From: Acidimicrobiia bacterium
GTDB taxonomy: Bacteria; Actinomycetota; Acidimicrobiia; Spongiisociales; Spongiisociaceae
NCBI GenBank assembly: GCA_009841075.1
Contig: VXMP01000071.1
Span: 1 to 63,087 of the forward strand
Reading direction: 5' to 3'
Length of the DNA stretch: 63,087 bases
A program made the position numbers and the translations under genes. The notes below the pieces were generated by a model, which saw only the letters and a list, made by a program, of their open reading frames with translations, did not search any database and had not been told where the DNA came from. Below, piece by piece: positions 52,477 through 59,936 of the stretch (its first letter is position 1; each line of letters starts with the position of its first letter).

Positions 52477-53829
52477 GTGCCTATACCCAGAAACAGCTGG
52501 ATAGATTCGGATCGGTTCATCCCTAGCCGGTTCGTCAGGCCGGCCCTGCGACTCACCCATATCGAGGCTTCCTCCGGAATTGTTTTGGTAGTTGCGGCGG
52601 TCGTAGCGTTCCTTTGGGCAAACCTGTCCTTCTTCGGTGATTCCTACCTCGACTTCTGGCATACCCACCTCGAGATTTCAGTCGGACCGTTCCATCTGGA
52701 GAACGACCTCAAGCACTTCGTGAACGATGGCCTGATGGCTCTCTTCTTTTTGGTGGTGGGTCTGGAGATCAAACGGGAGCTGGTACTGGGTGAGCTCCGT
52801 AACCCCCGCAAGGCCCTGTTGCCGGTAGTAGCCGCCCTAGGTGGAATGATTTTTCCGGCGGCCATTTATCTGGTGTTTAACGGCGGAGACTCCATAGCCG
52901 TCAGGGGCTGGGGTATTCCGATGGCCACCGATATCGCTTTCTCGCTCGGTATTTTGGCGCTGCTGGGTAGTCGGGTTCCGGTCGGTGCCCGGCTCTTCCT
53001 CCTGGCCGTGGCGATCGCCGACGACATCGGTGCCATCCTGGTCATCGCTATTTTTTACACCTCGGATCTCAACCTGACCTTCCTGGTGTTTGGACTGCTG
53101 GTGTTGTTCGTCATGTGGGTTAGCGCCAATATCAACATCCAATCCCCCATGTTCTTCGTGCCGCTGGGAATCCTGGCCTGGTACTGCTTCTATGAATCCG
53201 GCGTCCACGCCACCATCGCCGGGGTGATCATCGGCTTTATCACCCCGACCACCTCCCTCTACAACTCCGAGGAGTATGACCAGGCCACCCGCCAGATCTC
53301 TGACATGTTCCCGGTTCGTTCCGCGGAGGAAGATTTTCGGGCCAAGGTGGAGTATGAAGCCAGGCTGCTGTCAGACGTCTCACGCCAGTCGATCGCCCCC
53401 CTGTCCCGGCTCCAGCACGGACTTCACAATTGGAGCGCTTTCCTTATCGTTCCCATCTTCGCCTTGGCAAATGCCGGAGTCCGGCTGGGCGGAATAGACA
53501 TTCTTGATTCCTTGACCTCAAATTTGGCGATAGGTATAGGGCTCGGCCTGGTAGTCGGCAAAACCATCGGCATTACCGGCCTGGCCTGGCTGGTGGCCAA
53601 ACTGGGTTTAGGCCAGCTGCCCACCGGGGTGGACGGACGGATTCTCACCGGCGTAGCCATGCTCGGCGGGGTGGGCTTCACCGTGTCGCTTTTCATCGGC
53701 GAGCTGGCCTTCAGAGGCGAATACCAACCGCTTTTGGACACTGCCAAGTTGGGAGTGTTCAGCGGGTCGATAGTGGCAGGCCTGATCGGATACCTTCTAC
53801 TACGAATCGGAACCCGAAAGCACTACTAA
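52477..53829 (+). CDS. nhaA: Na+/H+ antiporter NhaA
   Basis: A 450-residue antiporter with 12 helices. Seen: EASSGIVLVVAAVVAFLWANL, NDGLMALFFLVVGLEIKREL, the ion-binding pair in LAVAIADDIGAILVIAIFY (equivalent to Asp163/Asp164 of E. coli NhaA), the discontinuous helix GWGIPMATDIAFSLGILALLG and FALANAGVRLGG. It expels Na+ or Li+ in exchange for two protons. GTG 52477 is given as start, about 20 residues before helix 1 as in other NhaA proteins; TTG 52387 would add 30 residues of no clear character. A TAAACT box lies 8 bases before the GTG. Confidence 0.93.
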   Translation: MPIPRNSWIDSDRFIPSRFVRPALRLTHIEASSGIVLVVAAVVAFLWANLSFFGDSYLDFWHTHLEISVGPFHLENDLKHFVNDGLMALFFLVVGLEIKRELVLGELRNPRKALLPVVAALGGMIFPAAIYLVFNGGDSIAVRGWGIPMATDIAFSLGILALLGSRVPVGARLFLLAVAIADDIGAILVIAIFYTSDLNLTFLVFGLLVLFVMWVSANINIQSPMFFVPLGILAWYCFYESGVHATIAGVIIGFITPTTSLYNSEEYDQATRQISDMFPVRSAEEDFRAKVEYEARLLSDVSRQSIAPLSRLQHGLHNWSAFLIVPIFALANAGVRLGGIDILDSLTSNLAIGIGLGLVVGKTIGITGLAWLVAKLGLGQLPTGVDGRILTGVAMLGGVGFTVSLFIGELAFRGEYQPLLDTAKLGVFSGSIVAGLIGYLLLRIGTRKHY

Positions 53830-54010
53830 GCTATGCAAACATACAAATCGTAAGGGTTTACTCCAAGGCCTTTCGGGCATTGTGAGGAGCAGGAATCATC
53901 CCGGCGGCAGTAGTGGCGTCGTCAGAGGGATTGCGGATTTGGATGGTCTCTGCAGGCATCGCTCTGATTAAGGTTTCTCTTTTGCCCAGTCGATCAGCTT
54001 GGGGCTTACA
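53830..54010. other. Intergenic spacer, nothing recognised
   Basis: A 181-base gap after nhaA. No convincing small gene, hairpin or promoter was seen. Confidence 0.4.
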
Positions 54011-54331
54011 TCAAACTTTAGAGACAATAGAGGCCAGCCTCATTACCATGAGCAGATCACCCAATGCCTGTTCCTTGGCAAGGGGAAGGCGGGTGTGCGG
54101 ATCAATGGTGGCGGTCTGCCAGTAATGGAAGGTGCCGTTGGTTCCTATCGCCATGTAAAGGACTGGATGACCGTCGATTTCACGCGCCGTTATCCGACAG
54201 GGCAACCCCGGGCGAAGTTCCGTTTCGATTCGATCTTCCCCAACCCCAACCCAGTCATAGCCACTACCGGCTATCTCCTCCAGCCAGGCCGCCGCACCCT
54301 CCATACCCATCGAGCGTAGCATTCCAAACAT
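54011..54331 (-). CDS. Small hypothetical protein
   Basis: A 106-residue protein preceded by AGGGAAAGGGA directly before the ATG. It reads as a compact alpha/beta domain (RSMGMEGAAAWLEEIAGSGYDWVG, HPVLYMAIGTNGTFHYWQTATIDP) with no membrane helix, cysteine or catalytic motif. Overlapping frames on the other strand look random. No family is recognised. Confidence 0.5.
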   Translation of the reverse strand: MFGMLRSMGMEGAAAWLEEIAGSGYDWVGVGEDRIETELRPGLPCRITAREIDGHPVLYMAIGTNGTFHYWQTATIDPHTRLPLAKEQALGDLLMVMRLASIVSKV

Positions 54332-54403
54332 TCCCTTTCCCTCTCCCTATACGGCCACAATAGACGGTCACGAGACCTTCGCATATTTGGAATTTGCCGT
54401 AAG

Positions 54404-54817
54404 TTACGTCTCCACAGAAGCGGTCGTACCCAAAACTTCAAGGCCGCGGCCGACGGCCCGTGATGCGAGCTTGTCGTCGAATGTCGCGACCGCTCGGGCC
54501 CCCAGGTGCAGGGCGGTGTCGAGCACGATGCAATCGGGAAGCCGCAGTCCGGTTGTAGTCCGCAATCGAGCCCACCGCAGCGGAGCGTCGGGATCGACAT
54601 CGACCACGGAGAACGAGGCCCTGAGCGCGGCGGCGGCCTCCTTCAGTACTCCAAGTCTTGCGGGTGCAACCAAGCATTCAGCGAGCGTCACCGGGTGGAG
54701 CGCCGCATTCTCTTCGGCGATCTCGCGAGACGTCTCAACCGCTCGACGGTGATGAGCGTCGCGAGGATCGCGCAGCGCCACTACCCAGCTGGTATCGAGC
54801 ACGATCACGTCGGCCAC
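54404..54817 (-). CDS. vapC: PIN-domain RNase toxin (VapC-like)
   Basis: A 137-residue PIN-fold nuclease from a GTG start. The four acidic metal-binding residues are D8 (VLDTSWVVAL), E47 (TLAECLV), D95 (LRLPDCIVLDTAL) and D114 (TFDDKL). VapC toxins cut tRNA or rRNA and stop growth. The start overlaps the end of the upstream antitoxin by 13 bases, so translation is coupled. Confidence 0.9.
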   Translation of the reverse strand: MADVIVLDTSWVVALRDPRDAHHRRAVETSREIAEENAALHPVTLAECLVAPARLGVLKEAAAALRASFSVVDVDPDAPLRWARLRTTTGLRLPDCIVLDTALHLGARAVATFDDKLASRAVGRGLEVLGTTASVET

Positions 54818-55044
54818 TCCTCTGCGCGATCATAGAGATCCGAGGAGCCCGGCAGCGCGCCGATCAGGCCTTCGCGGGCTCGAACGCGAGACGAGGGTGA
54901 CCGGCCACCCTTGGCCCAATCCCGCATGACAAGAAGAATCAGCTTGGCCCTGGGTGCGTCGGACCACCGCCGCGAGGCCTCGTCGAGAATCTCGGTGACT
55001 TCATCGGTTTCGGTTACAGCGTGGCGGGGGCGAGTAGTAGGCAC
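54805..55044 (-). CDS. Antitoxin partner of the PIN toxin
   Basis: A 79-residue protein from GTG 55044, chosen because a TACACT box lies 8 bases upstream and the sequence then begins PTTRPRHAVTETDEVTEILDEASRRW. That block is found in a class of actinobacterial PIN-associated antitoxins without an obvious AbrB or RHH domain. A central basic helix (RAKLILLVMRDWAKGG) and an acidic C-terminus (DLYDRAEEW) could bind the PIN active site. The class assignment rests mainly on the neighbouring vapC. Confidence 0.7.
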   Translation of the reverse strand: MPTTRPRHAVTETDEVTEILDEASRRWSDAPRAKLILLVMRDWAKGGRSPSSRVRAREGLIGALPGSSDLYDRAEEWPT

Positions 55045-55052
55045 AGCTACCA

Positions 55053-55058
55053 AGTGTA
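55053..55058 (-). promoter_or_regulatory. -10 box TACACT for the antitoxin-vapC operon
   Basis: Minus-strand TACACT followed by 8 bases and GTG 55044; leaderless arrangement. Confidence 0.45.
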
Positions 55059-55186
55059 CCACCAGGTGCAGCACCGTGGGGTTACAACTTAAACTCCCGA
55101 TGAGCGTTCAGGGTTGGTCGCAGGCAGGTTGGCAGAATGATAATTCAGGCTGTTAAGAGTTATACGCCGCCAGAGGCCCAAAGAGC

Positions 55187-56446
55187 TTATCGCACTCCTA
55201 CGGGGACTCGGGCGGCCAGGTGGTTGTTAAGGTGTTCTACCAGGTCGTGGGCGTCGGCTTGGGCACCGCTTATGAAGCTGGAATTGCGCCTGCGCAGGAA
55301 GTTCAGTCCTATTACATACAGTCCCGGGGAGTCGGTAACCACCCCGCCCTGGTGACGTAACCGGCCTTTGTGGTCGAAAACCGGAAGGTGCAGCCAGGAA
55401 TAGTCGGGGCGATAGCCGGTGGCCCATAGGACGGTGCGGATATGGCCGTTGTCCAAGTTGAGTTCCAGCGGAGGAGAGGACTCCACCCGGGTGGGCTCAA
55501 ACCTATGGGGAGGGTCGTATCTTCCATCCAGGTCCCGCTCGGTTATCCATTCGTCAATGGTGTTAAGCAGACGATCCATTTTGAGATCGGCCCGCTTCAC
55601 CTTGTTGCGTAGGGCACCGGAACACTGGGCCTTACCGTCTTTAATGCCCGCCAGACGGCCTACCATCCGCACTCCCTGATCGGTCAGGGCGTTGAGGTCG
55701 AGCGTCCGGCGTTCGGGCGTCCCGACCAGCTGGGGGGAGGGAACCTGGCGAGCCCGGACAATGTCGTCCACCTCATCGAAACGTTCGGTCGAGACTTCGG
55801 TTACATCCATCCAATACCGAATGTCGCGGCCCCGATAAACCCGGGGTAGACGCACATGCTCACCCACCGAGACGGTCACCGGGCGGCCCGAACGATGGAT
55901 TTCCTCGGCCAGCTGAACTCCGGTAGCGGACACCCCCACCACCAGCACCCCTCCGTCCTCCAGATCGGAAGGCTGGCGATATTCGAGCGGGGTGATGGAA
56001 CGAACCTGGTCGGGAAGGGCCGCCGCAATTGGAGGCACCTTGGCCAGGTTGAACCCTCCGCTGGCCAGAAAAACCGACCGGGCATACACCACACCATTAT
56101 TGGTCACCACCTCGTACCCGATACGGTCCGGGCGAACAGAGGTGACGGTGGTGGAGGTGTAGAGCGGAGGGTTCACGAACCGGGCGTACCGAGCGATGAA
56201 GTCCACCGTCTCGGTCATGGTCATGAAACCATCGGGGTCGTCGCCGTCGTAAGCGAAGCCGGGCAGCCGAGCCTGCCAATTGGGGGTCAGCAGCCGAAGG
56301 GAGTCCCAGCGTTCGGTTCGCCAGGTATTGGCTACCTCACCTCGCTCGAGAACTATATGGTCGATTCCCCGAGCAGACAGGTAATAGCTGACCGACAGGC
56401 CGGCGTGTCCGGCACCGATTACAACCGCAGTGGTTTCTACCACCAA
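55187..56446 (-). CDS. Flavin-containing monooxygenase (CzcO/FMO-like)
   Basis: A 419-residue flavoprotein. The FAD-binding GAGHAGLSVSYYL is at residue ~11, the NADPH-binding GVSATGVQLAEE near 175, and the FMO ATGY motif is ATGYRPDYSWL near 350. Related enzymes oxidise S- or N-containing substrates or ketones using NADPH and O2. The final SSFISGAQADAHDLVEHL is typical of the actinobacterial CzcO-like branch. It starts 15 bases after the OsmC gene and is the last gene of the SAM-riboswitch operon. AAGGA lies 7 bases before TTG 56446. The substrate is unknown; a sulfur compound is suggested by the riboswitch. Confidence 0.9.
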   Translation of the reverse strand: MVVETTAVVIGAGHAGLSVSYYLSARGIDHIVLERGEVANTWRTERWDSLRLLTPNWQARLPGFAYDGDDPDGFMTMTETVDFIARYARFVNPPLYTSTTVTSVRPDRIGYEVVTNNGVVYARSVFLASGGFNLAKVPPIAAALPDQVRSITPLEYRQPSDLEDGGVLVVGVSATGVQLAEEIHRSGRPVTVSVGEHVRLPRVYRGRDIRYWMDVTEVSTERFDEVDDIVRARQVPSPQLVGTPERRTLDLNALTDQGVRMVGRLAGIKDGKAQCSGALRNKVKRADLKMDRLLNTIDEWITERDLDGRYDPPHRFEPTRVESSPPLELNLDNGHIRTVLWATGYRPDYSWLHLPVFDHKGRLRHQGGVVTDSPGLYVIGLNFLRRRNSSFISGAQADAHDLVEHLNNHLAARVPVGVR

Positions 56447-56461
56447 AATGGAATCCTTGGT

Positions 56462-57016
56462 TTAGCTGACGTTGACGGTCACGTTGGTGGGATTGGTCAT
56501 GATGTCGAAGACCGCCGAAACCTTCTGCGACTGGGCTACCAAAGCCTCCAGATCGGCCTCGCTGGCATCATCCGCCTCGATCTGATAGTTGACCCGCACG
56601 TCGCTGAACCCGTTCCGCACTTCGGGATCCGCTCCCAAAATACCGGCGATGTCCATATCGGCCTCGACGCTGGCCTTGACCGAACGGAGCTTGATCTCGC
56701 GGTTTTCGGCAACAGCCGCCACTCCTGCGGTCAGGCAGCTGGCCAGGCCGACCAGCACTATCTCCACCGGCGTGGCCGCATTGTCTTCGGCGGCGAAAAC
56801 CAGCGGATGATCCGAATCGAACTTGAAGGTGTCGGTGTGGTCGTGGTCCTCTCCTAGGCCGAAATAGCCTTTGACGGTCGACTTACTGTGGGTTCCGTGC
56901 ACCCACTCGTTCTGGGCCTTCCAGGTGAACTTGCCGGCTTCGGGGGCATCCCCTACGGCCGCTCTGGCCCCTAATAGGTGGGTGGTGTTCACCCCATTTA
57001 TCTGTCCTGTGCTCAT
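56462..57016 (-). CDS. OsmC-family protein
   Basis: A 184-residue protein of the OsmC/Ohr fold, which in studied members reduces organic hydroperoxides with paired cysteines. It has HPLVFAAEDNAATPVEIVLVGLASCLTAGVAAVA, with one conserved Cys. At the second-Cys position the sequence reads KVSAVFDIMTNPTNVTV with no Cys. So this belongs to the one-cysteine subgroup whose activity is uncertain. AAAAGGAG precedes the ATG by about 12 bases. It is downstream of a SAM riboswitch and a short Cys-Cys ORF and is coupled with a flavin monooxygenase. Confidence 0.92.
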   Translation of the reverse strand: MSTGQINGVNTTHLLGARAAVGDAPEAGKFTWKAQNEWVHGTHSKSTVKGYFGLGEDHDHTDTFKFDSDHPLVFAAEDNAATPVEIVLVGLASCLTAGVAAVAENREIKLRSVKASVEADMDIAGILGADPEVRNGFSDVRVNYQIEADDASEADLEALVAQSQKVSAVFDIMTNPTNVTVNVS

Positions 57017-57212
57017 GATGGATGGTTCTCCTTTTGGTTTCTTGGTTGTCTGATTGGTCGGATATTTCTTGGTTTTTCGAGACCGTTCTCCGCCGATTTT
57101 GTGACCCTGATTAATCCCAGGCTTGCTTCTGGACAGCAGGGGAGATCGGAGAAGGCGGTTCCGATTTAGCCGGGCCTTGAAGAAGGGGGACTCCCGAGTG
57201 GTGGCTGCGGCT

Positions 57213-57311
57213 TAGGGGCGGTTGCCAGGACCGCCCGGGTAGGCCACCCGGGAGCCTGGACAACACATGTACCCGCGAAATCCTGGCTTGATGATGGGCA
57301 GGTAATCCATG
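57213..57311 (-). CDS. Candidate 32-residue Cys-Cys peptide under SAM-riboswitch control
   Basis: A short ORF beginning MDYLPIIKPGFRGY and containing CCPGSRVAYPGG, in the leader between the riboswitch and osmC. GGAG lies 10 bases before its ATG. Its distal half overlaps a strong hairpin (57226-57260). It could be a regulatory leader peptide whose translation across the paired cysteines senses sulfur supply, a small functional protein or a modified-peptide precursor. A 71-residue frame starting 15 bases earlier overlaps it, but its composition looks random. Confidence 0.5.
57226..57260 (-). promoter_or_regulatory. Strong hairpin within the Cys-Cys peptide ORF
   Basis: CCCGGGT and ACCCGGG pair around a five-base loop, flanked by further CCAGG/CCTGG pairing. 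It lies over codons after the Cys-Cys pair, so ribosome position could decide whether it forms. No T-run follows. Confidence 0.5.
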
Positions 57312-57342
57312 TGTGACAGTCTCCATTCTCGCTTGTTTTACG

Positions 57343-57357
57343 CGCTCGTCGAGCGCC
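57343..57357 (-). promoter_or_regulatory. Hairpin GCGCTCG-A-CGAGCGC following the riboswitch
   Basis: A perfect palindromic stem immediately after the aptamer's 3' hairpin. It lacks a T-run, so it is not a simple terminator; it may belong to the expression platform. Confidence 0.4.
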
Positions 57358-57359
57358 GC

Positions 57360-57461
57360 GAGCGGAATACCGCCTCGGCTGTCTCATCGATCAGGCATTG
57401 GCACCCCTCCAAGGGTTGCCGCGGCTTCGTAGGGCCTGTCCCTCCACCGCTCTGGATGAGC
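57360..57461 (-). ncRNA. S-adenosylmethionine riboswitch (SAM-I / SAM-I-IV type)
   Basis: The minus strand shows the S-box core: P1 CTCATC (57461-57456) with GATGAG (57389-57384), then AGAGCGGTGGAGGGACAGG, CGAAGCCGCGGCAACC and GGTGCCAA. P2 is GCGG/CCGC with a kink-turn-like internal loop. P3 is GGCAACCC with GGGGTGCC. The P2 loop CAGGC can pair perfectly with GCCTG after P3, the expected pseudoknot. There is no room for P4, and an extra hairpin CGAGGCGG-TATT-CCGCTCG follows P1; both features point to the SAM-I-IV variant. It starts ~15 bases after a good -10. It should control the genes down to 55187. Confidence 0.88.
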
Positions 57462-57476
57462 GCGTTGTTGATTGAA

Positions 57477-57505
57477 TTAGACCACATGTTACCAAGAATG
57501 TCAAA
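57477..57505 (-). promoter_or_regulatory. Sigma-70-type promoter TTGACA-17-TCTAAT for the riboswitch operon
   Basis: TTGACA (57505-57500) is a perfect -35, spaced 17 bases from TCTAAT (57482-57477). Transcription would start near 57470, some 9 bases before the aptamer. It is the strongest promoter match in the window. Confidence 0.8.
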
Positions 57506-57575
57506 GACCTCGGCACATCGGGAAAGAAGCGCCCGGTTGGTAGCCTCATTTGGCGAGGCGATGCACCCGAGTGGT

Positions 57576-58445
57576 CTAGTCCTGCCAGAGGGTGGGGCGT
57601 TGACGTATCCCTTGAAAACCGAGACGCTCGCACAGCTCGATAAATCCGGAACGATGCGCGCCTTTCCATTCCAGGTCCTCCAAGGTTTCGACCAGCGGAG
57701 CATCACGGCGAAGGACGGTGAGCTTCCGATAGAGATAGGCCTCGTCACGGGCGGATTCCAGGTTGGTGGACAGGCGAGCGGCACCCCGAACCTTGACATC
57801 CCATTCCGCCGGTGAGGGAGGGATGTCTTCTATGCAACCGTATCGGGCCAAAAGGGTGGAGGCGGATTTAGCCCCCCAACCGGGGATGCCGGGGATACGG
57901 TCCGCCGCGTCCCCTACCAAGGCAAGATAGTCGGGAATAGAAGTAGGAAGTACTCCGAATTTTTCCTGCACGCCCGCCTCGTCATATCGCTTCCGTTCTC
58001 GACGGTTATAGGTGACTACCCGATCCTTGACCACGCACTGTGTAAGGTCTTTGTCCGGACTGAGGATTACCACCCGATCCACCTGGTCCATCCAACGATC
58101 GGCGGCGGTGGCGATGGCGTCGTCGGCTTCGAATTCGCGCATCGCCCAGACGGTCACCCCGATGGTCTCCAGCGCTTCCTCGGCCAGACGAAATTGGGCC
58201 AGCAGCTCCGGTTCTATACCTTCGCCGGTCTTGTAACCCGGGAAGATATCGTTACGAAAGGATTCGATCACCGCATCCGTGGCAGCCCCCAGATGGGTGA
58301 CTCCCGGCTCGGCCAGCAGGCGCAAAGTCGAATCGACCACCCCGTAGACCGCACCCACCTCCATCCCTTCAGGAGAAAGCCGCCTGGGATATCCGAAATA
58401 GGCTCGGAACAGCTCGTAGGTGGCGTCTAGAAGATGGAGAAACAC
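57576..58445 (-). CDS. 5'-3' exonuclease (PIN/FEN-like, H3TH)
   Basis: A 289-residue protein from a GTG start, corresponding to the N-terminal nuclease of DNA polymerase I but free-standing. Metal-binding acids are in LLDATYELFRAYF, FEADDAIATAA and ILSPDKDLTQCV. The helix-3-turn-helix is DYLALVGDAADRIPGIPGWGAKSASTLLARYG. It would trim flap or RNA-primer ends in replication and repair. No polymerase domain follows. Directly after it comes the riboswitch promoter. Confidence 0.92.
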   Translation of the reverse strand: MFLHLLDATYELFRAYFGYPRRLSPEGMEVGAVYGVVDSTLRLLAEPGVTHLGAATDAVIESFRNDIFPGYKTGEGIEPELLAQFRLAEEALETIGVTVWAMREFEADDAIATAADRWMDQVDRVVILSPDKDLTQCVVKDRVVTYNRRERKRYDEAGVQEKFGVLPTSIPDYLALVGDAADRIPGIPGWGAKSASTLLARYGCIEDIPPSPAEWDVKVRGAARLSTNLESARDEAYLYRKLTVLRRDAPLVETLEDLEWKGAHRSGFIELCERLGFQGIRQRPTLWQD

Positions 58446-58541
58446 GAGAATGACAGGGTAGTCCGGCTCTGCTTCCGAGGCAGCTCACATCAACATCTAC
58501 GGTTTGCAAACGGATAGAATACCCCACCTGGAGGTTATGAA

Positions 58542-58970
58542 ATGAAAGACAAAAACACCGAACCGCAGTCCGACAGCATAGAGGAGAAAACCACCCGGTA
58601 CGCGGAATTGGGCGACCTCTTGCGATCCTCATTTGAAGACGAGAAAGCGGGTGCCGAGCTCCGTGAGGCTTGGATCGCGTTCGTCGAGGCCGGCCGTGAT
58701 CTGGGCGCAGCGCTGGCCGCCACCGCCGGCGACCCCGAAGTGCGCGCCAACCTGAAAAACGCGACCCGTTCGCTGGTGGAGACGGTCGGGAATATCGCCA
58801 AGGAAGCCGCCGAGACCGCCGCGGAACGGGTGCGAACCGTCACCAACCAAACCAAGGACGGTTCCGAGAGGGCGGCCGGTCAGACCGAACCCACATCCGA
58901 AAGCTCGGAAACAGCCGCTGATAACGGTGAGGGTGGGGCGGAAAAGGCCGACAGCAGCGCCTCCAAGTGA
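58542..58970 (+). CDS. Small helical hypothetical protein
   Basis: A 142-residue soluble protein. Residues ~15-105 form long amphipathic helices (DLLRSSFEDEKAGAELREAWIAFVEAGRDLGAALAAT, LVETVGNIAKEAAETAAERVRTVT) and the last 35 residues are a disordered Ser/Glu/Thr tail. It has no membrane segment or cysteine. The pattern is like actinobacterial DUF/PhaP-like coiled-coil proteins, but no family is assigned. GGAGG lies upstream of the ATG. Confidence 0.75.
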   Translation: MKDKNTEPQSDSIEEKTTRYAELGDLLRSSFEDEKAGAELREAWIAFVEAGRDLGAALAATAGDPEVRANLKNATRSLVETVGNIAKEAAETAAERVRTVTNQTKDGSERAAGQTEPTSESSETAADNGEGGAEKADSSASK

Positions 58971-59063
58971 GACATCTCTGAGCCGAAATAGTGCTCTTTA
59001 GAATGCTCTTAAGAAACTCGAATCTCGGGTCGGCAGATGGTTTAGCCGAGCGTTTGACCTGAA

Positions 59064-59918
59064 ATGTCTTGGGATTCGCCGATCGTCAGTTGCGCCTGGC
59101 TGGCAGATCGTCTTGACGACCAAATGGTGCGTATTGTGGACACCCGCTGGTTCCTGGGCGAGCCCGGCGTGGGGAGGCTTCGATATCAGAAAGACCACAT
59201 CCCCGGTGCGGTCTTCATGGACCTGGACGAAGACCTGGCTGCTACGGAGGGCCCGGGCCGGCATCCGCTCCCTAGCCGAGAGGACTTTGCCGATCTGCTG
59301 GGACGTAATGGCATAGGCAACCAACACCAGGTGGTGGTCTACGACCAGGGACCAGGGGCGATAGCCGCCCGTCTGTGGTGGATGCTGCGAAGCGTGGGCC
59401 ATTTCTCGGTGAGCGTGCTCGACGGTGGCTACGGAAAGTGGTTGGATAAAGGCCATCCGATCGACTCTTCCGAACCATTGGTCACCCACTGCGTATTTAC
59501 GGTCGACACCGGCCCCACCCGTATCGTGGACCGGGATCGGCTGCTGGAGCGATTGGGCTCCGTCCAGGTGTTGGACGCCAGAGAACCGGAACGTTATCGG
59601 GGCGAGATAGAGCCCATAGACCAGGTGGCCGGACACATACCGACCGCCCTACCGTCACCCGTCGCAGAAAATGTCAATCCGGACGGCACCTTCAAGTCCG
59701 CCTCGGCGTTGGCGGCCCGTTTCGCCGAGATGGGCCTGGACCCAAACCTTCCGGTGGTCAGTTACTGCGGAAGCGGGGTGACGGCCTGTCATAACCTGAT
59801 GGCCCTGCAAATGGCCGGGTTTTCGGAGGGGATTCTCTATCCGGGATCATGGTCGGATTGGTCGTCTTCGGGGATGCCTATCGCCACCGGACCCGACCCC
59901 GGATCTCCACCTGCCTGA
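59064..59918 (+). CDS. sseA: Sulfurtransferase, two rhodanese domains
   Basis: A 284-residue thiosulfate or 3-mercaptopyruvate sulfurtransferase. The N-terminal, inactive rhodanese domain (VDTRWFLGEPGVGRLRYQKDHIPGAVFMDLD) is followed by the active C-terminal one. Its active-site loop is CGSGVTAC near residue 235, where the first Cys carries the persulfide. CGSGVTA is the 3-mercaptopyruvate-type loop. It could feed sulfur into the pathways seen elsewhere in the window. Confidence 0.93.
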   Translation: MSWDSPIVSCAWLADRLDDQMVRIVDTRWFLGEPGVGRLRYQKDHIPGAVFMDLDEDLAATEGPGRHPLPSREDFADLLGRNGIGNQHQVVVYDQGPGAIAARLWWMLRSVGHFSVSVLDGGYGKWLDKGHPIDSSEPLVTHCVFTVDTGPTRIVDRDRLLERLGSVQVLDAREPERYRGEIEPIDQVAGHIPTALPSPVAENVNPDGTFKSASALAARFAEMGLDPNLPVVSYCGSGVTACHNLMALQMAGFSEGILYPGSWSDWSSSGMPIATGPDPGSPPA

Positions 59919-59936
59919 ACCCTTGGATTTCAGGTA

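Noticed and set aside
53999-54363. Plus-strand frames opposite the small hypothetical gene
   Set aside because: They lack ribosome-binding sites and read as basic, low-complexity translations; the minus-strand frame has a strong purine-rich site.
57111-57326. 71-residue frame overlapping the Cys-Cys peptide
   Set aside because: Its composition is random-looking (Pro/Ser/His rich); the 32-residue frame has a more peptide-like sequence and acceptable ribosome-binding spacing.
57213-57470. Cobalamin riboswitch
   Set aside because: The GCCAGG and GCCAC-like words on the plus strand are not in the required order; the minus strand matches the SAM aptamer throughout.
57338-57799. 153-residue minus-strand frame over the riboswitch
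   Set aside because: It spans the end of the exonuclease gene, the promoter and the aptamer. The RNA motifs explain the conservation-like pattern.
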